This document shows, piece after piece, positions 28,131-39,035 of a DNA stretch of 64,000 bases. Position numbers and translations under genes: made by a program. The stretch is from positions 434,001 to 498,000 of the forward strand of contig NZ_FOXV01000001.1 in the NCBI RefSeq assembly GCF_900115815.1, given 5' to 3'. The stretch is from Roseivivax halotolerans (GTDB lineage Bacteria; Pseudomonadota; Alphaproteobacteria; Rhodobacterales; Rhodobacteraceae). Under the pieces are notes generated by a model. It was not told where the DNA came from, searched no databases, and saw only the letters and a list, made by a program, of their open reading frames with translations. Positions within the stretch are counted from its first letter, which is position 1. Every line of letters starts with the position of its first letter.

Positions 28131-29072
28131 ATGCAGACAAAAGCTGTACTGCTCGACAGTCCCAGAACACTCGGCCTGTCCGACGTGTCGCTGGTTCCTC
28201 CCGGTCCGGGTGATCTGGTGGTCGACATCCGCCATTCCGGCATTTCCACCGGCACCGAGAAGCTTTTCTATACCGGCGAGATGCCTCCGTTCCCTGGCAT
28301 GGGCTACCCGCTCGTCCCTGGCTACGAGGCGATGGGTGAGGTGGTCGAAGCCGGCGGCAATACCGGATACCGAGTCGGCGAAATCGTCTTCGTACCGGGC
28401 GCATCCTGCTTTGAAGATGCGCACGGCCTCTTCGGTGGCGCCGCGACGCGCCTTGTCACCCCAAGCGATCGCGTGACCCGGCTTGATGCCGGTATGGGCG
28501 AGACTGGCGCGCTTCTTGCGCTGGCCGCAACGGCACGCCATGCACTTGCCGGATATCGCTGCGATCTGCCGGAACTCATCGTCGGCCACGGCGTTCTCGG
28601 CCGGCTCCTGGCGCGCCTGACCGTGGCAGCAGGCGGCAAAACCCCGACCGTGTGGGAAATCGATCCTGCTCGGATGGGCGGTGCCGAAGGCTACGAGGTC
28701 GTGCGCCCGGAAGACGATCCGCGCCGCAACTACGCAAGCATCTACGACGCTTCGGGCAATGGCGCGATCCTGAACGATCTCGTGGGCCGCATCGTCAAGG
28801 GCGGGGAGATCGTGCTCGCGGGCTTCTACGCACAGCCGCTCTCTTTCGCCTTTCCGCCGGCCTTCATGAAGGAAGCCCGGTTCCGCGTCGCCGCCGAATG
28901 GACGCGCGACGACCTGTTCGCCACACGCAGCCTGATCGAAACCGGGGCTCTCTCGCTCGACGGGCTGGTGACGCACCGCTCAAGCCGGTCGGACGTCGCC
29001 GCGGCTTACGAGACCGCGTTCGACGATCCGACCTGCCTGAAAATGATCATTGATTGGAAGGAAGCCGCATGA
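28131..29072 (+). CDS. bchC: Bacteriochlorophyllide a dehydrogenase (3-hydroxyethyl dehydrogenase)
   Basis: 313 aa from the ATG at 28131, which has GGGAGG 6 bases upstream and gives the family start [16 protein letters not shown]. The medium-chain dehydrogenase-like fold is shown by [21 protein letters not shown] and [16 protein letters not shown]. It oxidises the 3-hydroxyethyl group to acetyl late in bacteriochlorophyll a synthesis. It heads the bchCXYZ-pufQBALMC run behind three PpsR sites and overlaps bchX by 4 bases. Confidence 0.96.
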   Translation: MQTKAVLLDSPRTLGLSDVSLVPPGPGDLVVDIRHSGISTGTEKLFYTGEMPPFPGMGYPLVPGYEAMGEVVEAGGNTGYRVGEIVFVPGASCFEDAHGLFGGAATRLVTPSDRVTRLDAGMGETGALLALAATARHALAGYRCDLPELIVGHGVLGRLLARLTVAAGGKTPTVWEIDPARMGGAEGYEVVRPEDDPRRNYASIYDASGNGAILNDLVGRIVKGGEIVLAGFYAQPLSFAFPPAFMKEARFRVAAEWTRDDLFATRSLIETGALSLDGLVTHRSSRSDVAAAYETAFDDPTCLKMIIDWKEAA

Positions 29073-30070
29073 AGGACGACGTCCCTAACCTTAAGGACTT
29101 CGACCAGCGACTGCGCGACGAGGCGCACGAGGATCTCGCCGACATCGTGACCGAGGAGCCCAAGAGCAAGACGCAGATCATCGCGATCTACGGCAAGGGC
29201 GGCATCGGCAAGTCCTTCACGCTCGCCAATCTCAGCCACATGATGGCCGAGCAGGGAAAGCGGGTGCTTCTGATCGGCTGCGATCCCAAGTCCGATACAA
29301 CGTCGCTCCTGTTCGGGGGCAAGGCGTGCCCGACGATCATCGAGACCTCGACCAAGAAGAAGCTCGCCGGTGAGGAAGTCGCCATCGGGGATGTCTGCTT
29401 CAAGTCGGGCGGCGTTTTCGCGATGGAGCTCGGCGGACCCGAGGTCGGTCGCGGCTGCGGAGGACGTGGCATCATCCACGGCTTCGAGCTGCTCGAAAAG
29501 CTGGGCTTTCATGATTGGGACTTTGACTACGTCCTTCTCGATTTCCTCGGCGACGTCGTATGCGGAGGCTTCGGCCTGCCGATCGCCCGCGACATGGCGC
29601 AGAAGGTGATCCTCGTCGGCTCGAACGACCTGCAATCCCTTTATGTTGCGAACAACGTCTGCTCCGCGGTCGAATACTTCCGCAAGCTCGGCGGCAATGT
29701 CGGTGTGGCGGGACTCGTGATCAATAAGGACGACGGGTCGGGCGAGGCGCAAGCCTTCGCGGAGGCCGCAGGCATTCCTGTTCTCGCGGCAATCCCGCAG
29801 GACGACGATCTGCGAAAGAAATCTGCGAACTATCAGATCGTCGGATCCTCCAAATCCCAGTGGGGCAGCCTCTTTGCAGGCCTCGCAGAGCAGGTCTCGG
29901 ATGCACCGCCCGTGCGGCCGACCCCGCTCGACCAGGACGGCCTTCTGAACCTCTTCGACGGATCGGATGTCGGTGCGGGTGTCGTGCTCGAGCCCGCGAC
30001 CGATGACGACATGCGCGGCCAGTATGCCGCGCCGAAGAAGAGCCTCGAAGTGATCTACGACGAAGCCTGA
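29069..30070 (+). CDS. bchX: Chlorophyllide a reductase iron protein subunit X
   Basis: 333 aa from the ATG at 29069 that overlaps the bchC stop. The NifH-like P-loop [15 protein letters not shown] is followed by [11 protein letters not shown]. Cluster cysteines appear in GRGCGGRG and DVVCGGFG. It is the ATP-dependent electron donor to BchYZ, reducing the C7-C8 bond of chlorophyllide. It is paralogous to BchL further along the window. Confidence 0.96.
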   Translation: MKDDVPNLKDFDQRLRDEAHEDLADIVTEEPKSKTQIIAIYGKGGIGKSFTLANLSHMMAEQGKRVLLIGCDPKSDTTSLLFGGKACPTIIETSTKKKLAGEEVAIGDVCFKSGGVFAMELGGPEVGRGCGGRGIIHGFELLEKLGFHDWDFDYVLLDFLGDVVCGGFGLPIARDMAQKVILVGSNDLQSLYVANNVCSAVEYFRKLGGNVGVAGLVINKDDGSGEAQAFAEAAGIPVLAAIPQDDDLRKKSANYQIVGSSKSQWGSLFAGLAEQVSDAPPVRPTPLDQDGLLNLFDGSDVGAGVVLEPATDDDMRGQYAAPKKSLEVIYDEA

Positions 30071-30120
30071 GCCAAAGCCGCACGTCCGGCGCCATTGATA
30101 CCGAAGAGACAGGGGTCGCC

Positions 30121-31638
30121 TTGACCGACGAGACCGAACATAACGCCAACGGAACCGCCCCTGCAGAGGGGATGGGCTGCCATTCGGGGGCCGAGCTGGA
30201 ACGCGCGGCCCGCGAGGCCGGCGCATCCGAGGTGCTCGACCGGTACGCCGAGGATTATCCGCAAGGGCCGCACGACAAGCCGCAAAGCATGTGTCCGGCT
30301 TTCGGCTCTCTGCGCGTCGGGCTCCGTATGAAGCGGGTTGCGACCGTTCTGTCGGGATCGGCCTGCTGCGTTTACGGGCTGACCTTCGTCTCGCATTTCT
30401 ACGGCGCTCGGCGTTCGGTCGGTTACGTGCCGTTCTCCTCGGAGACGCTGGTCACCGGCAAGCTCTTCGAAGATATCCGCGACTCCGTTCACGAGATGGC
30501 CGATCCGGACAAGTTCGACGCGATCGTCGTGACGAACCTGTGCGTTCCAACTGCCTCGGGTGTCCCGCTCCGCCTTCTGCCGAAAGAGATAAACGGTGTG
30601 CGGATCGTCGGGATCGACGTGCCGGGCTTCGGAATTCCGACGCATGCCGAAGCAAAGGACGTCCTTGCCGGTGCGATGCTGGCGTATGCCCGCGAGGAAG
30701 TGGCCGCTGGACCGGTCCCGGCCCCCGAGGCACGCGTGACGGATCGCCCGACGCTGACCCTTCTGGGTGAGATGTTCCCGGCAGACCCGATGTCCATCGG
30801 TGCGCTGCTTGCGCCCATGGGCATCGCCGCCGGGCCAGTCGTGCCCTGCCGAGAGTGGCGGGAGCTGTATTCTGCGCTCGACTGCACCGCGGTCGCCGCA
30901 ATCCATCCGTTCTACACCGCTGCAATCCGCGAATTCGAGACAGCGGGACGTCCCGTTCTCGGCTCAGCACCCGTGGGCCGCGACGGAACCGAAGCGTGGC
31001 TCGAGGCTGTGGGCGCGACGTTCGAGATTCCGCAGGACAAGATCGACGCCGCGAAAGATGCCGCGCTTCCGGCTATCGAAGCCGCGCTCAAGGCCAACCC
31101 GGTGAACGGCAAGATCACCCTGTCGGGCTATGAAGGCTCCGAGCTTCTGGTGGCGCGCCTTCTGATCGAGAGCGGCGCTGATGTGCCTTATGTCGGCACC
31201 GCCTGTCCCAAGACGCGGTTCTCAAAAGCCGATGCCGAATGGCTCGAAGCGCATGGATGCCAGGTCAAGTACCGCGCGTCGCTCGAAGACGATCTTGCCG
31301 CGATGGACAAACACAAGCCGGACCTCGCCATCGGCACGACGCCCGTCGTCCAGAAGGCGAAGGAGTTGGGCGTGCCCGGTCTTTATTACACGAACCTGAT
31401 CTCTGCGCGCCCGCTCATGGGCGTGGCCGGTGCCGGATCCCTGGCCGAAGTGGTCAATGCCGCGATTGCAGGCAAAGGCCGGATGGACCGGATGAAAGAA
31501 TTCTTCGAAGGCGTCGGCAACGGCGACACAGCCGGTGTCTGGGAGGGCGCGCCGAACCTGCGTCCCGACTTCCGGGCGCAGCAGCAGAAGAAACTCGACA
31601 AGGCTGCCAAGCGCGCCGAAGCGGAGCGTATGATATGA
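30121..31638 (+). CDS. bchY: Chlorophyllide a reductase subunit Y
   Basis: 505 aa, starting at TTG 30121. NifD/BchN-like features are [29 protein letters not shown] with a cluster cysteine and [14 protein letters not shown]. With BchZ it forms the catalytic component of chlorophyllide reductase. It lies 50 bases after bchX and 34 bases before bchZ. Confidence 0.95.
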   Translation: MTDETEHNANGTAPAEGMGCHSGAELERAAREAGASEVLDRYAEDYPQGPHDKPQSMCPAFGSLRVGLRMKRVATVLSGSACCVYGLTFVSHFYGARRSVGYVPFSSETLVTGKLFEDIRDSVHEMADPDKFDAIVVTNLCVPTASGVPLRLLPKEINGVRIVGIDVPGFGIPTHAEAKDVLAGAMLAYAREEVAAGPVPAPEARVTDRPTLTLLGEMFPADPMSIGALLAPMGIAAGPVVPCREWRELYSALDCTAVAAIHPFYTAAIREFETAGRPVLGSAPVGRDGTEAWLEAVGATFEIPQDKIDAAKDAALPAIEAALKANPVNGKITLSGYEGSELLVARLLIESGADVPYVGTACPKTRFSKADAEWLEAHGCQVKYRASLEDDLAAMDKHKPDLAIGTTPVVQKAKELGVPGLYYTNLISARPLMGVAGAGSLAEVVNAAIAGKGRMDRMKEFFEGVGNGDTAGVWEGAPNLRPDFRAQQQKKLDKAAKRAEAERMI

Positions 31639-31672
31639 GGCTCTGTTTCGGCATAACTCCGGGGGGCTTGGC

Positions 31673-33136
31673 ATGTTGATCCAGGACCACGACCGCGCTG
31701 GCGGCTACTGGGGTGCCGTCTATGCCTTCTGCGCCGTGAAGGGTTTGCAGGTGGTGATCGACGGCCCGGTGGGTTGCGAGAACCTGCCGGTGACGTCCGT
31801 CTTGCACTACACCGACGCGCTGCCGCCGCACGAATTGCCCATCGTGGTGACCGGGCTTGGCGAGGAAGAGATGGGCCGCGGGACCGAGGAAGCGATGGAG
31901 CGCGCCTGGAAGGTGCTCGATCCGGCGCTGCCGGCCGTCGTCGTCACCGGGTCCATCGCCGAGATGATCGGTGGCGGCGTGACACCGCAAGGCACCAATA
32001 TTCAGCGGTTCCTGCCACGCACGATCGACGAAGATCAGTGGCAGGCCGCCGACCGCGCGATGACGTGGCTCTTCACCGAATTCGGCATGACCAAGGGCCG
32101 GATGCCGCCCGAAAAGAAACGCGAGGACGGCGCAAAACCTCGCGTGAACATCCTCGGGCCAATGTACGGCACGTTCAACATGCCCTCCGACCTCGCGGAA
32201 ATCCGGCGTCTCATCGAAGGGATCGGCGCCGACGTGAACATGGTGATGCCTTTGGGCGCGCACCTGGCCGAGATGCGGAACCTCGTGAACGCCGACGCCA
32301 ATGTCGTGATGTATCGCGAGTTTGGTCGCGGCCTCGCCGAGGTACTCGACAAGCCTTACCTGCAAGCGCCGATCGGGATGGAATCGACGACCCTGTTCCT
32401 GCGTAAACTCGGCGAGATGCTGGGCCTCGATCCCGAGCCATTCATCGAGCGCGAAAAGCATTCGACGCTGAAGCCGGTCTGGGATCTTTGGCGTTCGGTC
32501 ACTCAGGATTTCTTTGCGACAGCGAATTTCGCGATCGTCGCGAACGAGACCTATACACGCGGTATCCGCAATTACCTCGAAGGCGATCTGGGTTTGCCCT
32601 GCGCGCTCGCGGTGGAGCGGAAGGCCGGGTCAAAGACTGACAACGACCACGTGCGGGACACACTGCATGGCGCGCGACCCATCGTCGTGCTCGGTTCGAT
32701 TAATGAGAAGATGTACCTCGCCGAAATGAGCTCTGGGCACGGACCGAAGCCGGCCTTCATCCCGGCAAGCTTCCCCGGTGCCGCAATCCGCAGGCATACC
32801 GGCACACCCTTCATGGGATATGCGGGAGCCGCGTATCTTTTGCAGGAGATTTGCAACGGGCTCTTCGACGCGCTCTTCCACATCCTGCCGCTGGGCGCGG
32901 CGATGGATGCGGGCGAGGCGACGCCCACGCCCCTCAGACGCGACTTTCCCTGGGATCCCGACGCGCAGGCCGAGCTTGACCGCATCGTCGCGTCGCACCC
33001 GGTGCTCACCCGAATTTCCGCAGCCAAGACGTTGCGCGACGCCGCAGAGGCAGAAGCGCTCCGCAAGGGGTCCGACCGTGTCGTTCTCGAAACGGTTCAG
33101 GCCCTCGATCCATCCACAGGAGGTATCAATCCATGA
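31673..33136 (+). CDS. bchZ: Chlorophyllide a reductase subunit Z
   Basis: 487 aa. The N-terminal block [44 protein letters not shown] carries the conserved cysteines and glycines of BchZ, a NifK/BchB relative. Its stop overlaps the pufQ start by 4 bases, so bacteriochlorophyll enzymes and photosynthetic complex genes form one transcriptional run. Confidence 0.96.
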   Translation: MLIQDHDRAGGYWGAVYAFCAVKGLQVVIDGPVGCENLPVTSVLHYTDALPPHELPIVVTGLGEEEMGRGTEEAMERAWKVLDPALPAVVVTGSIAEMIGGGVTPQGTNIQRFLPRTIDEDQWQAADRAMTWLFTEFGMTKGRMPPEKKREDGAKPRVNILGPMYGTFNMPSDLAEIRRLIEGIGADVNMVMPLGAHLAEMRNLVNADANVVMYREFGRGLAEVLDKPYLQAPIGMESTTLFLRKLGEMLGLDPEPFIEREKHSTLKPVWDLWRSVTQDFFATANFAIVANETYTRGIRNYLEGDLGLPCALAVERKAGSKTDNDHVRDTLHGARPIVVLGSINEKMYLAEMSSGHGPKPAFIPASFPGAAIRRHTGTPFMGYAGAAYLLQEICNGLFDALFHILPLGAAMDAGEATPTPLRRDFPWDPDAQAELDRIVASHPVLTRISAAKTLRDAAEAEALRKGSDRVVLETVQALDPSTGGINP

Positions 33137-33348
33137 CCGACTTCACCTCGAACCCGCCTCGGGCGCGCTCGAAGCGCGGAACGGAATTCCTTCTCTATTT
33201 CAGCTTGATCTTCGTTCTCGCGATCCCTTTCGCGACGGCGTTCTGGCTGCTCGACGTGTTCCAGAAGCAGACGCTCAACCTGCACGGGCCGCTGGCCCGG
33301 GCCTGGGCCGAAGCGGACCGGATCACGCCGCTCATCTTTTCGGCCTGA
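33133..33348 (+). CDS. pufQ: PufQ, small membrane protein of the puf operon
   Basis: 71 aa with one hydrophobic segment ([23 protein letters not shown]) after a basic N-terminus. Size, position between bchZ and pufB, and the [20 protein letters not shown] core fit PufQ. In Rhodobacter it supports bacteriochlorophyll supply during complex formation. The coding overlap with bchZ suggests translational coupling. Confidence 0.9.
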   Translation: MTDFTSNPPRARSKRGTEFLLYFSLIFVLAIPFATAFWLLDVFQKQTLNLHGPLARAWAEADRITPLIFSA

Positions 33349-33399
33349 GAGGGCCGTACCGAGACTGGCCGCCTCGCTCGTCGGGGCGGACAGGCCCAG

Positions 33400-33453
33400 C
33401 GGAGTCTACTCCGAGGGGACCCGGCCGTGAGGGTGTCACGGCGTCAGCGTGAC
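33400..33453 (+). other. Hairpins in the pufQ-pufB leader
   Basis: In the 122-bp gap between pufQ and pufB two inverted repeats are visible: CGGAGT-CT-ACTCCG at 33400-33413 and GTCACG-N7-CGTGAC at 33435-33453, the latter 5 bases before the pufB Shine-Dalgarno GGAGG (33459-33463). In Rhodobacter, 5' hairpins protect the abundant pufBA mRNA segment; the same role here is inferred. Confidence 0.55.
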
Positions 33454-33470
33454 GTTCCGGAGGAAAGTTA

Positions 33471-33620
33471 ATGGCTGATAATACCGACCTGTCGTTCACA
33501 GGTCTCACCGACGAGCAGGCGCAGGAACTGCATTCCGTCTACATGAGCGGCCTCTGGCTGTTCTCGGCGGTTGCCGTGGTCGCACATTTGGCGACCTTCA
33601 TCTGGCGTCCGTGGTTCTGA
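33471..33620 (+). CDS. pufB: Light-harvesting complex 1 beta polypeptide
   Basis: 49 aa, preceded by GGAGG 7 bases before the ATG. One hydrophobic helix ([19 protein letters not shown]) contains His39, the expected axial ligand of the bacteriochlorophyll, and His21 lies at the conserved outer position. The ending WRPWF is typical of LH1 beta chains. It pairs with PufA around the reaction centre. pufA follows 13 bases later. Confidence 0.95.
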   Translation: MADNTDLSFTGLTDEQAQELHSVYMSGLWLFSAVAVVAHLATFIWRPWF

Positions 33621-33633
33621 GGAGGGCTGAAGC

Positions 33634-33795
33634 ATGGCAAAATTCTATAAGATTTGGCTCATCTTCGACCCCCGCCGCGTCTTCGTGGCCCAGGGTGTCT
33701 TCCTCTTCCTGCTCGCAGCGATGATCCACTTGGTCGTTCTCTCGAACGGCATCAACTGGTTCGAAACTGCAGCTGCCGCGGGCGCTTCCGAGTGA
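33634..33795 (+). CDS. pufA: Light-harvesting complex 1 alpha polypeptide
   Basis: 53 aa. The opening [21 protein letters not shown] is the classic LH1 alpha N-terminus. The helix [16 protein letters not shown] carries His32, the bacteriochlorophyll ligand. The Shine-Dalgarno GGAGG lies between pufB and this start. It is followed by hairpins that separate it from pufL. Confidence 0.95.
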   Translation: MAKFYKIWLIFDPRRVFVAQGVFLFLLAAMIHLVVLSNGINWFETAAAAGASE

Positions 33796-33807
33796 GCCTG
33801 CGTGGTG

Positions 33808-33886
33808 CGCGGGCTCCGCGTGCCGCCAGAAGGTGACAAAGACAAAGCTGTGGGCGGGCACCGGCCTCTGACGCCCGTCCGCCCAC
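33808..33886 (+). other. Intercistronic hairpins between pufA and pufL
   Basis: Two inverted repeats fill the 167-bp gap: CGCGG-GCT-CCGCG at 33808-33820 and a larger one with GTGGGCGG (33850-33857) pairing with CCGCCCAC (33879-33886). No T-run follows. In Rhodobacter a hairpin at this place stabilises the pufBA mRNA so that LH1 is made in excess over the reaction centre; I infer the same here. Confidence 0.65.
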
Positions 33887-33962
33887 GGCAAACAAGACAC
33901 GGTATCGACGGCACACGCCCCCGACGGGTCGGACGATGCCGCCACTAGCGGAGACCAAGACG

Positions 33963-34793
33963 ATGGCAATGCTCAGCTTCGAAAAGAAGTATCGCGTCCG
34001 CGGAGGGACGCTGATCGGCGGCGATCTGTTCGACTTCTGGGTGGGCCCTTTCTACGTGGGCTTCTTCGGCGTCACGACCGCCTTTTTCTCGCTTCTAGGG
34101 ACAATCTTGATCCTGTGGGGCGCCGCACATCAGGGCACGTTCAACCCCTGGCTAATCAACATCGAGCCGCCCGACCTCAGCTACGGTCTGGGCGCCGCGC
34201 CGCTCATGGAAGGCGGGCTTTGGCAGATCATCACCATCTGTGCGACCGGGGCTTTCATCTCCTGGGCGCTGCGCGAGGTCGAGATCTGTCGCAAGCTTGG
34301 CATCGGCTACCATGTTCCGATCGCCTTCGGCTTCGCGATCTTCGCCTATGTAACGCTCGAGATTTTCCGTCCGGTTCTGCTTGGAGCCTGGGGTCATGCG
34401 TTTCCCTACGGCATCTTCAGCCACCTCGATTGGGTCTCGAACACGGGCTACGCCTACCTGCACTTCCACTACAACCCGGCGCACATGCTCGCGGTGACGC
34501 TGTTCTTCACCACCACGCTCGCCTTGGCGCTGCATGGCGGCCTGATCCTCTCGGCGGCGAACCCCGAGAAGGGCGAGGACATGAAGACGCCCGATCACGA
34601 AGACACGTTCTTCCGGGATTTCATCGGCTACTCGGTCGGTACGCTCGGCATTCACCGTCTTGGCTGGCTGCTGGCGATCAACGCGGGGTTCTGGTCGGCG
34701 ATCTGCATCATCATCTCCGGGCCCGTTTGGACCAAAGGCTGGCCGGAATGGTGGAACTGGTGGCTCGAACTGCCGATCTGGGGCCAGCTCTGA
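33963..34793 (+). CDS. pufL: Photosynthetic reaction centre L subunit
   Basis: 276 aa from the ATG at 33963, giving [36 protein letters not shown], the standard L opening. Five transmembrane helices are visible. Histidines expected to bind bacteriochlorophyll and iron occur in [22 protein letters not shown] and in helices D/E. It is 13 bases before pufM. An open frame to 33936 adds nine residues outside the family. Confidence 0.97.
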   Translation: MAMLSFEKKYRVRGGTLIGGDLFDFWVGPFYVGFFGVTTAFFSLLGTILILWGAAHQGTFNPWLINIEPPDLSYGLGAAPLMEGGLWQIITICATGAFISWALREVEICRKLGIGYHVPIAFGFAIFAYVTLEIFRPVLLGAWGHAFPYGIFSHLDWVSNTGYAYLHFHYNPAHMLAVTLFFTTTLALALHGGLILSAANPEKGEDMKTPDHEDTFFRDFIGYSVGTLGIHRLGWLLAINAGFWSAICIIISGPVWTKGWPEWWNWWLELPIWGQL

Positions 34794-34806
34794 GGGAGGA
34801 TGAAAC

Positions 34807-35802
34807 ATGCCAATGATTGAGTATCAGAACATCTTCACCCAGGTGCAGGTCCAAGGGACCCCCGAGATGGGGATGAACGACAACGGCCGGATGATGGAGG
34901 AGCGGACCAAGAACCCGTTCTTCTCCACCCTCGCAGGCTTTCTCGGAAACGCGCAGATCGGTCCGATCTACCTCGGCTGGACAGGGCTCGTGTCCCTCTT
35001 CACCGGCATTCTGGCCCTGAACATCATCGGGCTCAACATGCTGGCCCAGGTGGACTGGTCGATCCCGGAATTCATCCGGCAGGGCTTCTGGCTTGCACTC
35101 GAGCCGCCAAGCCCGGAATACGGTCTGACCATTCCGCCGCTCTATGACGGTGGCTGGTACATCATCGCGAGCTTCTTCCTTCTCATCTCGGTGATGAGCT
35201 GGTGGGCGCGCTCCTGGCTTCTGGCCAAGGAACAGAAGATGGGCAAGCATGTCTTCTGGGCCTTCGGATCGGCGATCTGGCTGTTCCTCGTTCTCGGCCT
35301 TTTCCGGCCGATCCTGATGGGGTCGTGGTCCGAGGCGGTGCCTTACGGCATCTTCCCGCACCTCGATTGGACGACAGCGTTCTCGATCCGGTACGGCAAC
35401 CTCTACTACAACCCGTTTCACTGTCTCTCGATCGTGTTCCTCTACGGTTCGGTGCTTCTCTTCGCCATGCATGGCGGCACGATCCTCGCGGTCACACGCT
35501 ACGGCGGTGACCGGGAACTCGAGCAGATCGTCGATCGGGGTACGGCCACCGAACGCGCTGCGCTCTTCTGGCGCTGGACGATGGGCTTCAACGCAACGAT
35601 GGAGGGCATCCATCGTTGGGCCTGGTGGTTCGCGGTACTGACTCCGATAACCGGCGGCATCGGCATCCTCTTGACCGGCACCGTCGTCGACAACTGGTTC
35701 ATCTGGGCACAGGAGCATCACTTCGCGCCGGCCTATGACGGCAGCTACGGCTACGAAGCTTACGGCCAGACCTATCAGTCCTTCATCGGCGGAGGTGAGT
35801 GA
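34807..35802 (+). CDS. pufM: Photosynthetic reaction centre M subunit
   Basis: 331 aa. The N-terminus [16 protein letters not shown] and the block [29 protein letters not shown] are typical of M. Five membrane helices and [18 protein letters not shown] near the end are seen. It pairs with L to hold the special pair and quinones. The C-terminus runs to [19 protein letters not shown], and pufC begins 1 base after its stop. Confidence 0.97.
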   Translation: MPMIEYQNIFTQVQVQGTPEMGMNDNGRMMEERTKNPFFSTLAGFLGNAQIGPIYLGWTGLVSLFTGILALNIIGLNMLAQVDWSIPEFIRQGFWLALEPPSPEYGLTIPPLYDGGWYIIASFFLLISVMSWWARSWLLAKEQKMGKHVFWAFGSAIWLFLVLGLFRPILMGSWSEAVPYGIFPHLDWTTAFSIRYGNLYYNPFHCLSIVFLYGSVLLFAMHGGTILAVTRYGGDRELEQIVDRGTATERAALFWRWTMGFNATMEGIHRWAWWFAVLTPITGGIGILLTGTVVDNWFIWAQEHHFAPAYDGSYGYEAYGQTYQSFIGGGE

Positions 35803-35803
35803 G

Positions 35804-36919
35804 ATGCTACCCTGGTTCAAGAACTGGAATAAGGACAACCCGACCGACATCTACGGTCCGGCGATCCTGGTGGGAGTGCTTGGAGTAGCGGTGATCGTGG
35901 CGGCCTTCGTGGTCGTCGTCGGTCAGCCCTTCGCAACCAAGTCGTTGCAGACGGGTCCGCGAGGCACCGGGATGGTCCAGACGGAGTTCGTGTCCGAGAT
36001 CGAGAACGAGGATCCGACCCTGGCGGCCTACTACACCGAAGAGCCCTATGTTCCCGAGGACGGGGACCGGCTCGCCTCTGAGGTCTATGAGAACGTCCAG
36101 GTCCTCGGCAACGTGACCGAGGACAACTTCAACCGCATCATGCTGGCGATGACGCAATGGGTCTCGCCCGAGCAGGGCTGCGCCTACTGCCATGTCGGCG
36201 CGGCGGACGGCAACTACGCCAATGACGAGCTTTACACGATGAAGGTCGCGCGGCGCATGATCCAGATGACCCAGAACCTCAACGAAGGCTGGGCTGGCCA
36301 CGTGAACGCCAACCAGGAGGTCGGTGTGAACTGCTACACCTGCCACCGCGGGGAGAACGTGCCGTCGGATATCTGGTTCAGGATCACCCCCGTCAACGAG
36401 GCCGCCGAAGGCTGGGCCGCGGTGCAGAACCGCGTCACCATGCAATCGCAATATACCTCGCTGCCGTCTGATGCTCTCGAGACGTATCTTCTCGAGGACG
36501 AGCCGATCGGCGTGCACGACTTCGCAAGCCACGTGGACAGCGATCCGACGGATCCGAACACCGCAACGTGGCAGGATGCGGAGCGGACCTACTCGCTGAT
36601 GAACTACGTCTCCAACTCGCTCGGCGTGAACTGCACGTTCTGCCACAACACGCGCGCCTTCTACGACGGCACGCAGGTGACGCCGCAATGGGCAACAGAG
36701 TCGCTCGGCATCGCGATGGTGAAGGAGATGAACCAGGACTACCTTGTCCCGCTCGAGGGCGAGTATCCCGAAAATCGTCTCGGTCCAGTCTATGGCGACG
36801 CGCCGAAGGCAGCGTGCAAGACCTGCCACAAGGGCTACCAGCAGCCGCTTCAGGGTCTGAACGTGATTGCGGATTGGCCCGAACTGGCAACGACTTCGGG
36901 TGAATATAGCTACGAATGA
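35804..36919 (+). CDS. pufC: Reaction-centre tetraheme cytochrome c subunit
   Basis: 371 aa from the ATG at 35804 (MLPWFKNWNKDNPTD). A membrane anchor follows (GPAILVGVLGVAVIVAAFVVVVG). Four CXXCH heme motifs are present: CAYCH, CYTCH, CTFCH and CKTCH. I see no lipobox cysteine, so it appears anchored by the N-terminal helix rather than by lipid. It donates electrons to the photo-oxidised special pair. It takes the place occupied by pufX in Rhodobacter sphaeroides and capsulatus. Confidence 0.96.
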   Translation: MLPWFKNWNKDNPTDIYGPAILVGVLGVAVIVAAFVVVVGQPFATKSLQTGPRGTGMVQTEFVSEIENEDPTLAAYYTEEPYVPEDGDRLASEVYENVQVLGNVTEDNFNRIMLAMTQWVSPEQGCAYCHVGAADGNYANDELYTMKVARRMIQMTQNLNEGWAGHVNANQEVGVNCYTCHRGENVPSDIWFRITPVNEAAEGWAAVQNRVTMQSQYTSLPSDALETYLLEDEPIGVHDFASHVDSDPTDPNTATWQDAERTYSLMNYVSNSLGVNCTFCHNTRAFYDGTQVTPQWATESLGIAMVKEMNQDYLVPLEGEYPENRLGPVYGDAPKAACKTCHKGYQQPLQGLNVIADWPELATTSGEYSYE

Positions 36920-36968
36920 GATGCGCGGGTCCGGCCGGGGTGATCCTGGCCGGGCCCCGCCGCCAGGT

Positions 36969-37019
36969 CCGCTCGTCTGACTTTCCCTGGACGAGCGGAT
37001 AACGAGGGCCCAGCCCTCG
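36969..37019 (+). terminator. Hairpin pair after pufC
   Basis: Two perfect hairpins follow the operon: CCGCTCGTC (36969-36977) with GACGAGCGG (36990-36998), and CGAGGG-N5-CCCTCG at 37003-37019. Neither is followed by a clear T-run, so they are more likely mRNA 3'-end stabilisers or Rho-associated structures than simple terminators. Confidence 0.5.
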
Positions 37020-37047
37020 GTTCCCTTCCTGTTGGCTACAGGAGCTG

Positions 37048-37095
37048 GCGCCGCGCCGGACAGAACCCACGTTTTGCAAGGCGCGGCGCTTTTTC
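37048..37095 (+). terminator. Rho-independent terminator-like hairpin before dxs
   Basis: GCGCCGCGCC (37048-37057) pairs perfectly with GGCGCGGCGC (37080-37089) across a 22-nt loop, followed at once by TTTTT (37090-37094). It ends 17 bases before the dxs ATG and has the form of an intrinsic terminator or attenuator of read-through from puf into dxs. Confidence 0.7.
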
Positions 37096-37111
37096 TTCGG
37101 GAGGAGCTGCC

Positions 37112-39031
37112 ATGACACGACCCGACACCCCCATTCTCGACCATATCGCCGGACCTGCGGATCTGCGCCAGATGGACGGGCGCACGCTCGCGAAACTGTC
37201 GCAGGAAGTGCGCGCCGAGGTGGTCTCCGCCGTCTCCGAGACAGGCGGCCATCTTGGATCGTCGCTCGGCGTGGTCGAATTGACGGTGGCCATTCATGCC
37301 GTGTTCAACACGCCCTCCGACAAGCTCATCTTCGATGTCGGCCATCAATGCTACCCGCACAAGGTGCTCACCGGGCGGCGCGACCGCATTCGTACCTTGC
37401 GCCAGAAGGACGGCCTGTCGGGGTTCACCAAGCGCTCGGAAAGCGAATACGATCCGTTCGGCGCGGCCCACAGCTCCACGTCGATCTCCGCCGCGCTCGG
37501 CTTCACCATCGGTCGCGACATGGGCAAGCCCACGGGCGATGCGATCGCGGTGATCGGTGACGGCGCGATTTCCGCCGGCATGGCTTACGAGGCGCTGAAC
37601 AATGCCGGGGCGGAGGGGCGCCGGCTTTTCGTGATCCTGAATGACAACGAGATGTCCATTGCGCCGCCGGTTGGTGCGATGTCTGCCTACCTATCCTCGC
37701 TCTACGCTCAGGAACCGTTCCAGAAGATGCGCGCGCTGGCAGAGGGCTTCGAGAGCGCCTTGCCGGGGCCGATGCGCGACGGCGCGCGCCGCGCCCGCCA
37801 GATCGTGACGGGGCAGGGGGGCGAGACGGGCTCGCTCTTCGAGGCACTGGGTTTCGACTATGTCGGTCCCATCGACGGGCATGATATGGGCCAGCTTCTC
37901 AGCGTCCTGCGCTCCGCGAAGGCGCGGGCGACGGGGCCGGTACTCATTCATTGCTGCACGGTCAAGGGCAAGGGGTATGCCCCCGCCGAGAAAGCCGCCG
38001 ATTGCGGGCATGGCGTGTCGAAATTCGACCCTGTTACAGGCGAACAGGCAAAATCCAAGCCCACTGCCCCAGCTTACACCAAGGTCTTCGGCCAGGCATT
38101 GGCAGATGCGGCGGCGCGCGATCCCGATGTCGTGGCCATCACGGCTGCGATGCCCTCCGGCACCGGCGTCAACATCATGGCGGAGCGCTACCCGAACCGC
38201 GTCTTCGATGTCGGCATTGCAGAGCAGCACGGCGTCACCTTCGCCGCGGGCATGGCCGCTTCCGGTCTCAAGCCGTTCGCGGCGATCTATTCCACCTTCC
38301 TGCAACGAGGCTACGATCAGATCGTGCACGACGTGGCGCTGCAGAACCTGCCTGTCCGCTTCGCGATTGATCGGGCCGGTCTCGTGGGCGCGGACGGTGC
38401 GACCCATGCCGGAGCCTTCGATATCGGCTACCTCAGCGCGTTGCCGAATATGACCGTCATGGCGGCGAGCGACGAAGCCGAGCTTGTCCACATGGTTGAA
38501 ACGGCGCGCGTCCATGACAGTGGCCCTATCGCCTTCCGCTATCCTCGCGGCAATGGTGTTGGCGTGGCACTTCCAGAGATGCCTCAACCATTCGAGATCG
38601 GGAAAGGCCGTGTGGTCGAGGAAGGCTCTGACGTCGCCTTTCTTTCATTCGGCGCACATCTCGGCGTCGTGCGCGAAGCGACGGCGCTTCTGGCGTCGCA
38701 GGGCGTCTCGGCGACCATCGCGGATGCCCGCTTCGCCAAGCCCCTCGACCTCGATCTCATCCACCAGCTCGCCCGCCATCACGGCGCGCTTCTGACCGTG
38801 GAGCAGGGCGCTCGAGGCGGGTTTGGCGCGCAAGTGCTGCATGCGCTGGCCGCGTCGGGCGCGTTCGACAAGGGCCTCGCGATCCGCACGCTGACGCTGC
38901 CCGACCGGTTCATCGACCAGGCGAGCCCAGCCGAGATGTACGAAGAGGCCGGCCTGACTGCCGCCGATCTGGCGAAAAGCGCGATGCAGGCGCTCGGTCG
39001 CGAGACAAAGGTGGTGCCGCTCAGGGCTTGA
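37112..39031 (+). CDS. dxs: 1-deoxy-D-xylulose-5-phosphate synthase
   Basis: 639 aa. The thiamine diphosphate motif [18 protein letters not shown] and the N-terminal [14 protein letters not shown] are DXS signatures; [16 protein letters not shown] lies in the pyrimidine domain. It starts the MEP isoprenoid pathway, which supplies carotenoids and the phytyl tail. The Shine-Dalgarno GGGAGGAG lies 7 bases upstream, just after the terminator-like hairpin. It converges on idi with only 4 bases between them. Confidence 0.96.
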   Translation: MTRPDTPILDHIAGPADLRQMDGRTLAKLSQEVRAEVVSAVSETGGHLGSSLGVVELTVAIHAVFNTPSDKLIFDVGHQCYPHKVLTGRRDRIRTLRQKDGLSGFTKRSESEYDPFGAAHSSTSISAALGFTIGRDMGKPTGDAIAVIGDGAISAGMAYEALNNAGAEGRRLFVILNDNEMSIAPPVGAMSAYLSSLYAQEPFQKMRALAEGFESALPGPMRDGARRARQIVTGQGGETGSLFEALGFDYVGPIDGHDMGQLLSVLRSAKARATGPVLIHCCTVKGKGYAPAEKAADCGHGVSKFDPVTGEQAKSKPTAPAYTKVFGQALADAAARDPDVVAITAAMPSGTGVNIMAERYPNRVFDVGIAEQHGVTFAAGMAASGLKPFAAIYSTFLQRGYDQIVHDVALQNLPVRFAIDRAGLVGADGATHAGAFDIGYLSALPNMTVMAASDEAELVHMVETARVHDSGPIAFRYPRGNGVGVALPEMPQPFEIGKGRVVEEGSDVAFLSFGAHLGVVREATALLASQGVSATIADARFAKPLDLDLIHQLARHHGALLTVEQGARGGFGAQVLHALAASGAFDKGLAIRTLTLPDRFIDQASPAEMYEEAGLTAADLAKSAMQALGRETKVVPLRA

Positions 39032-39035
39032 GCCT

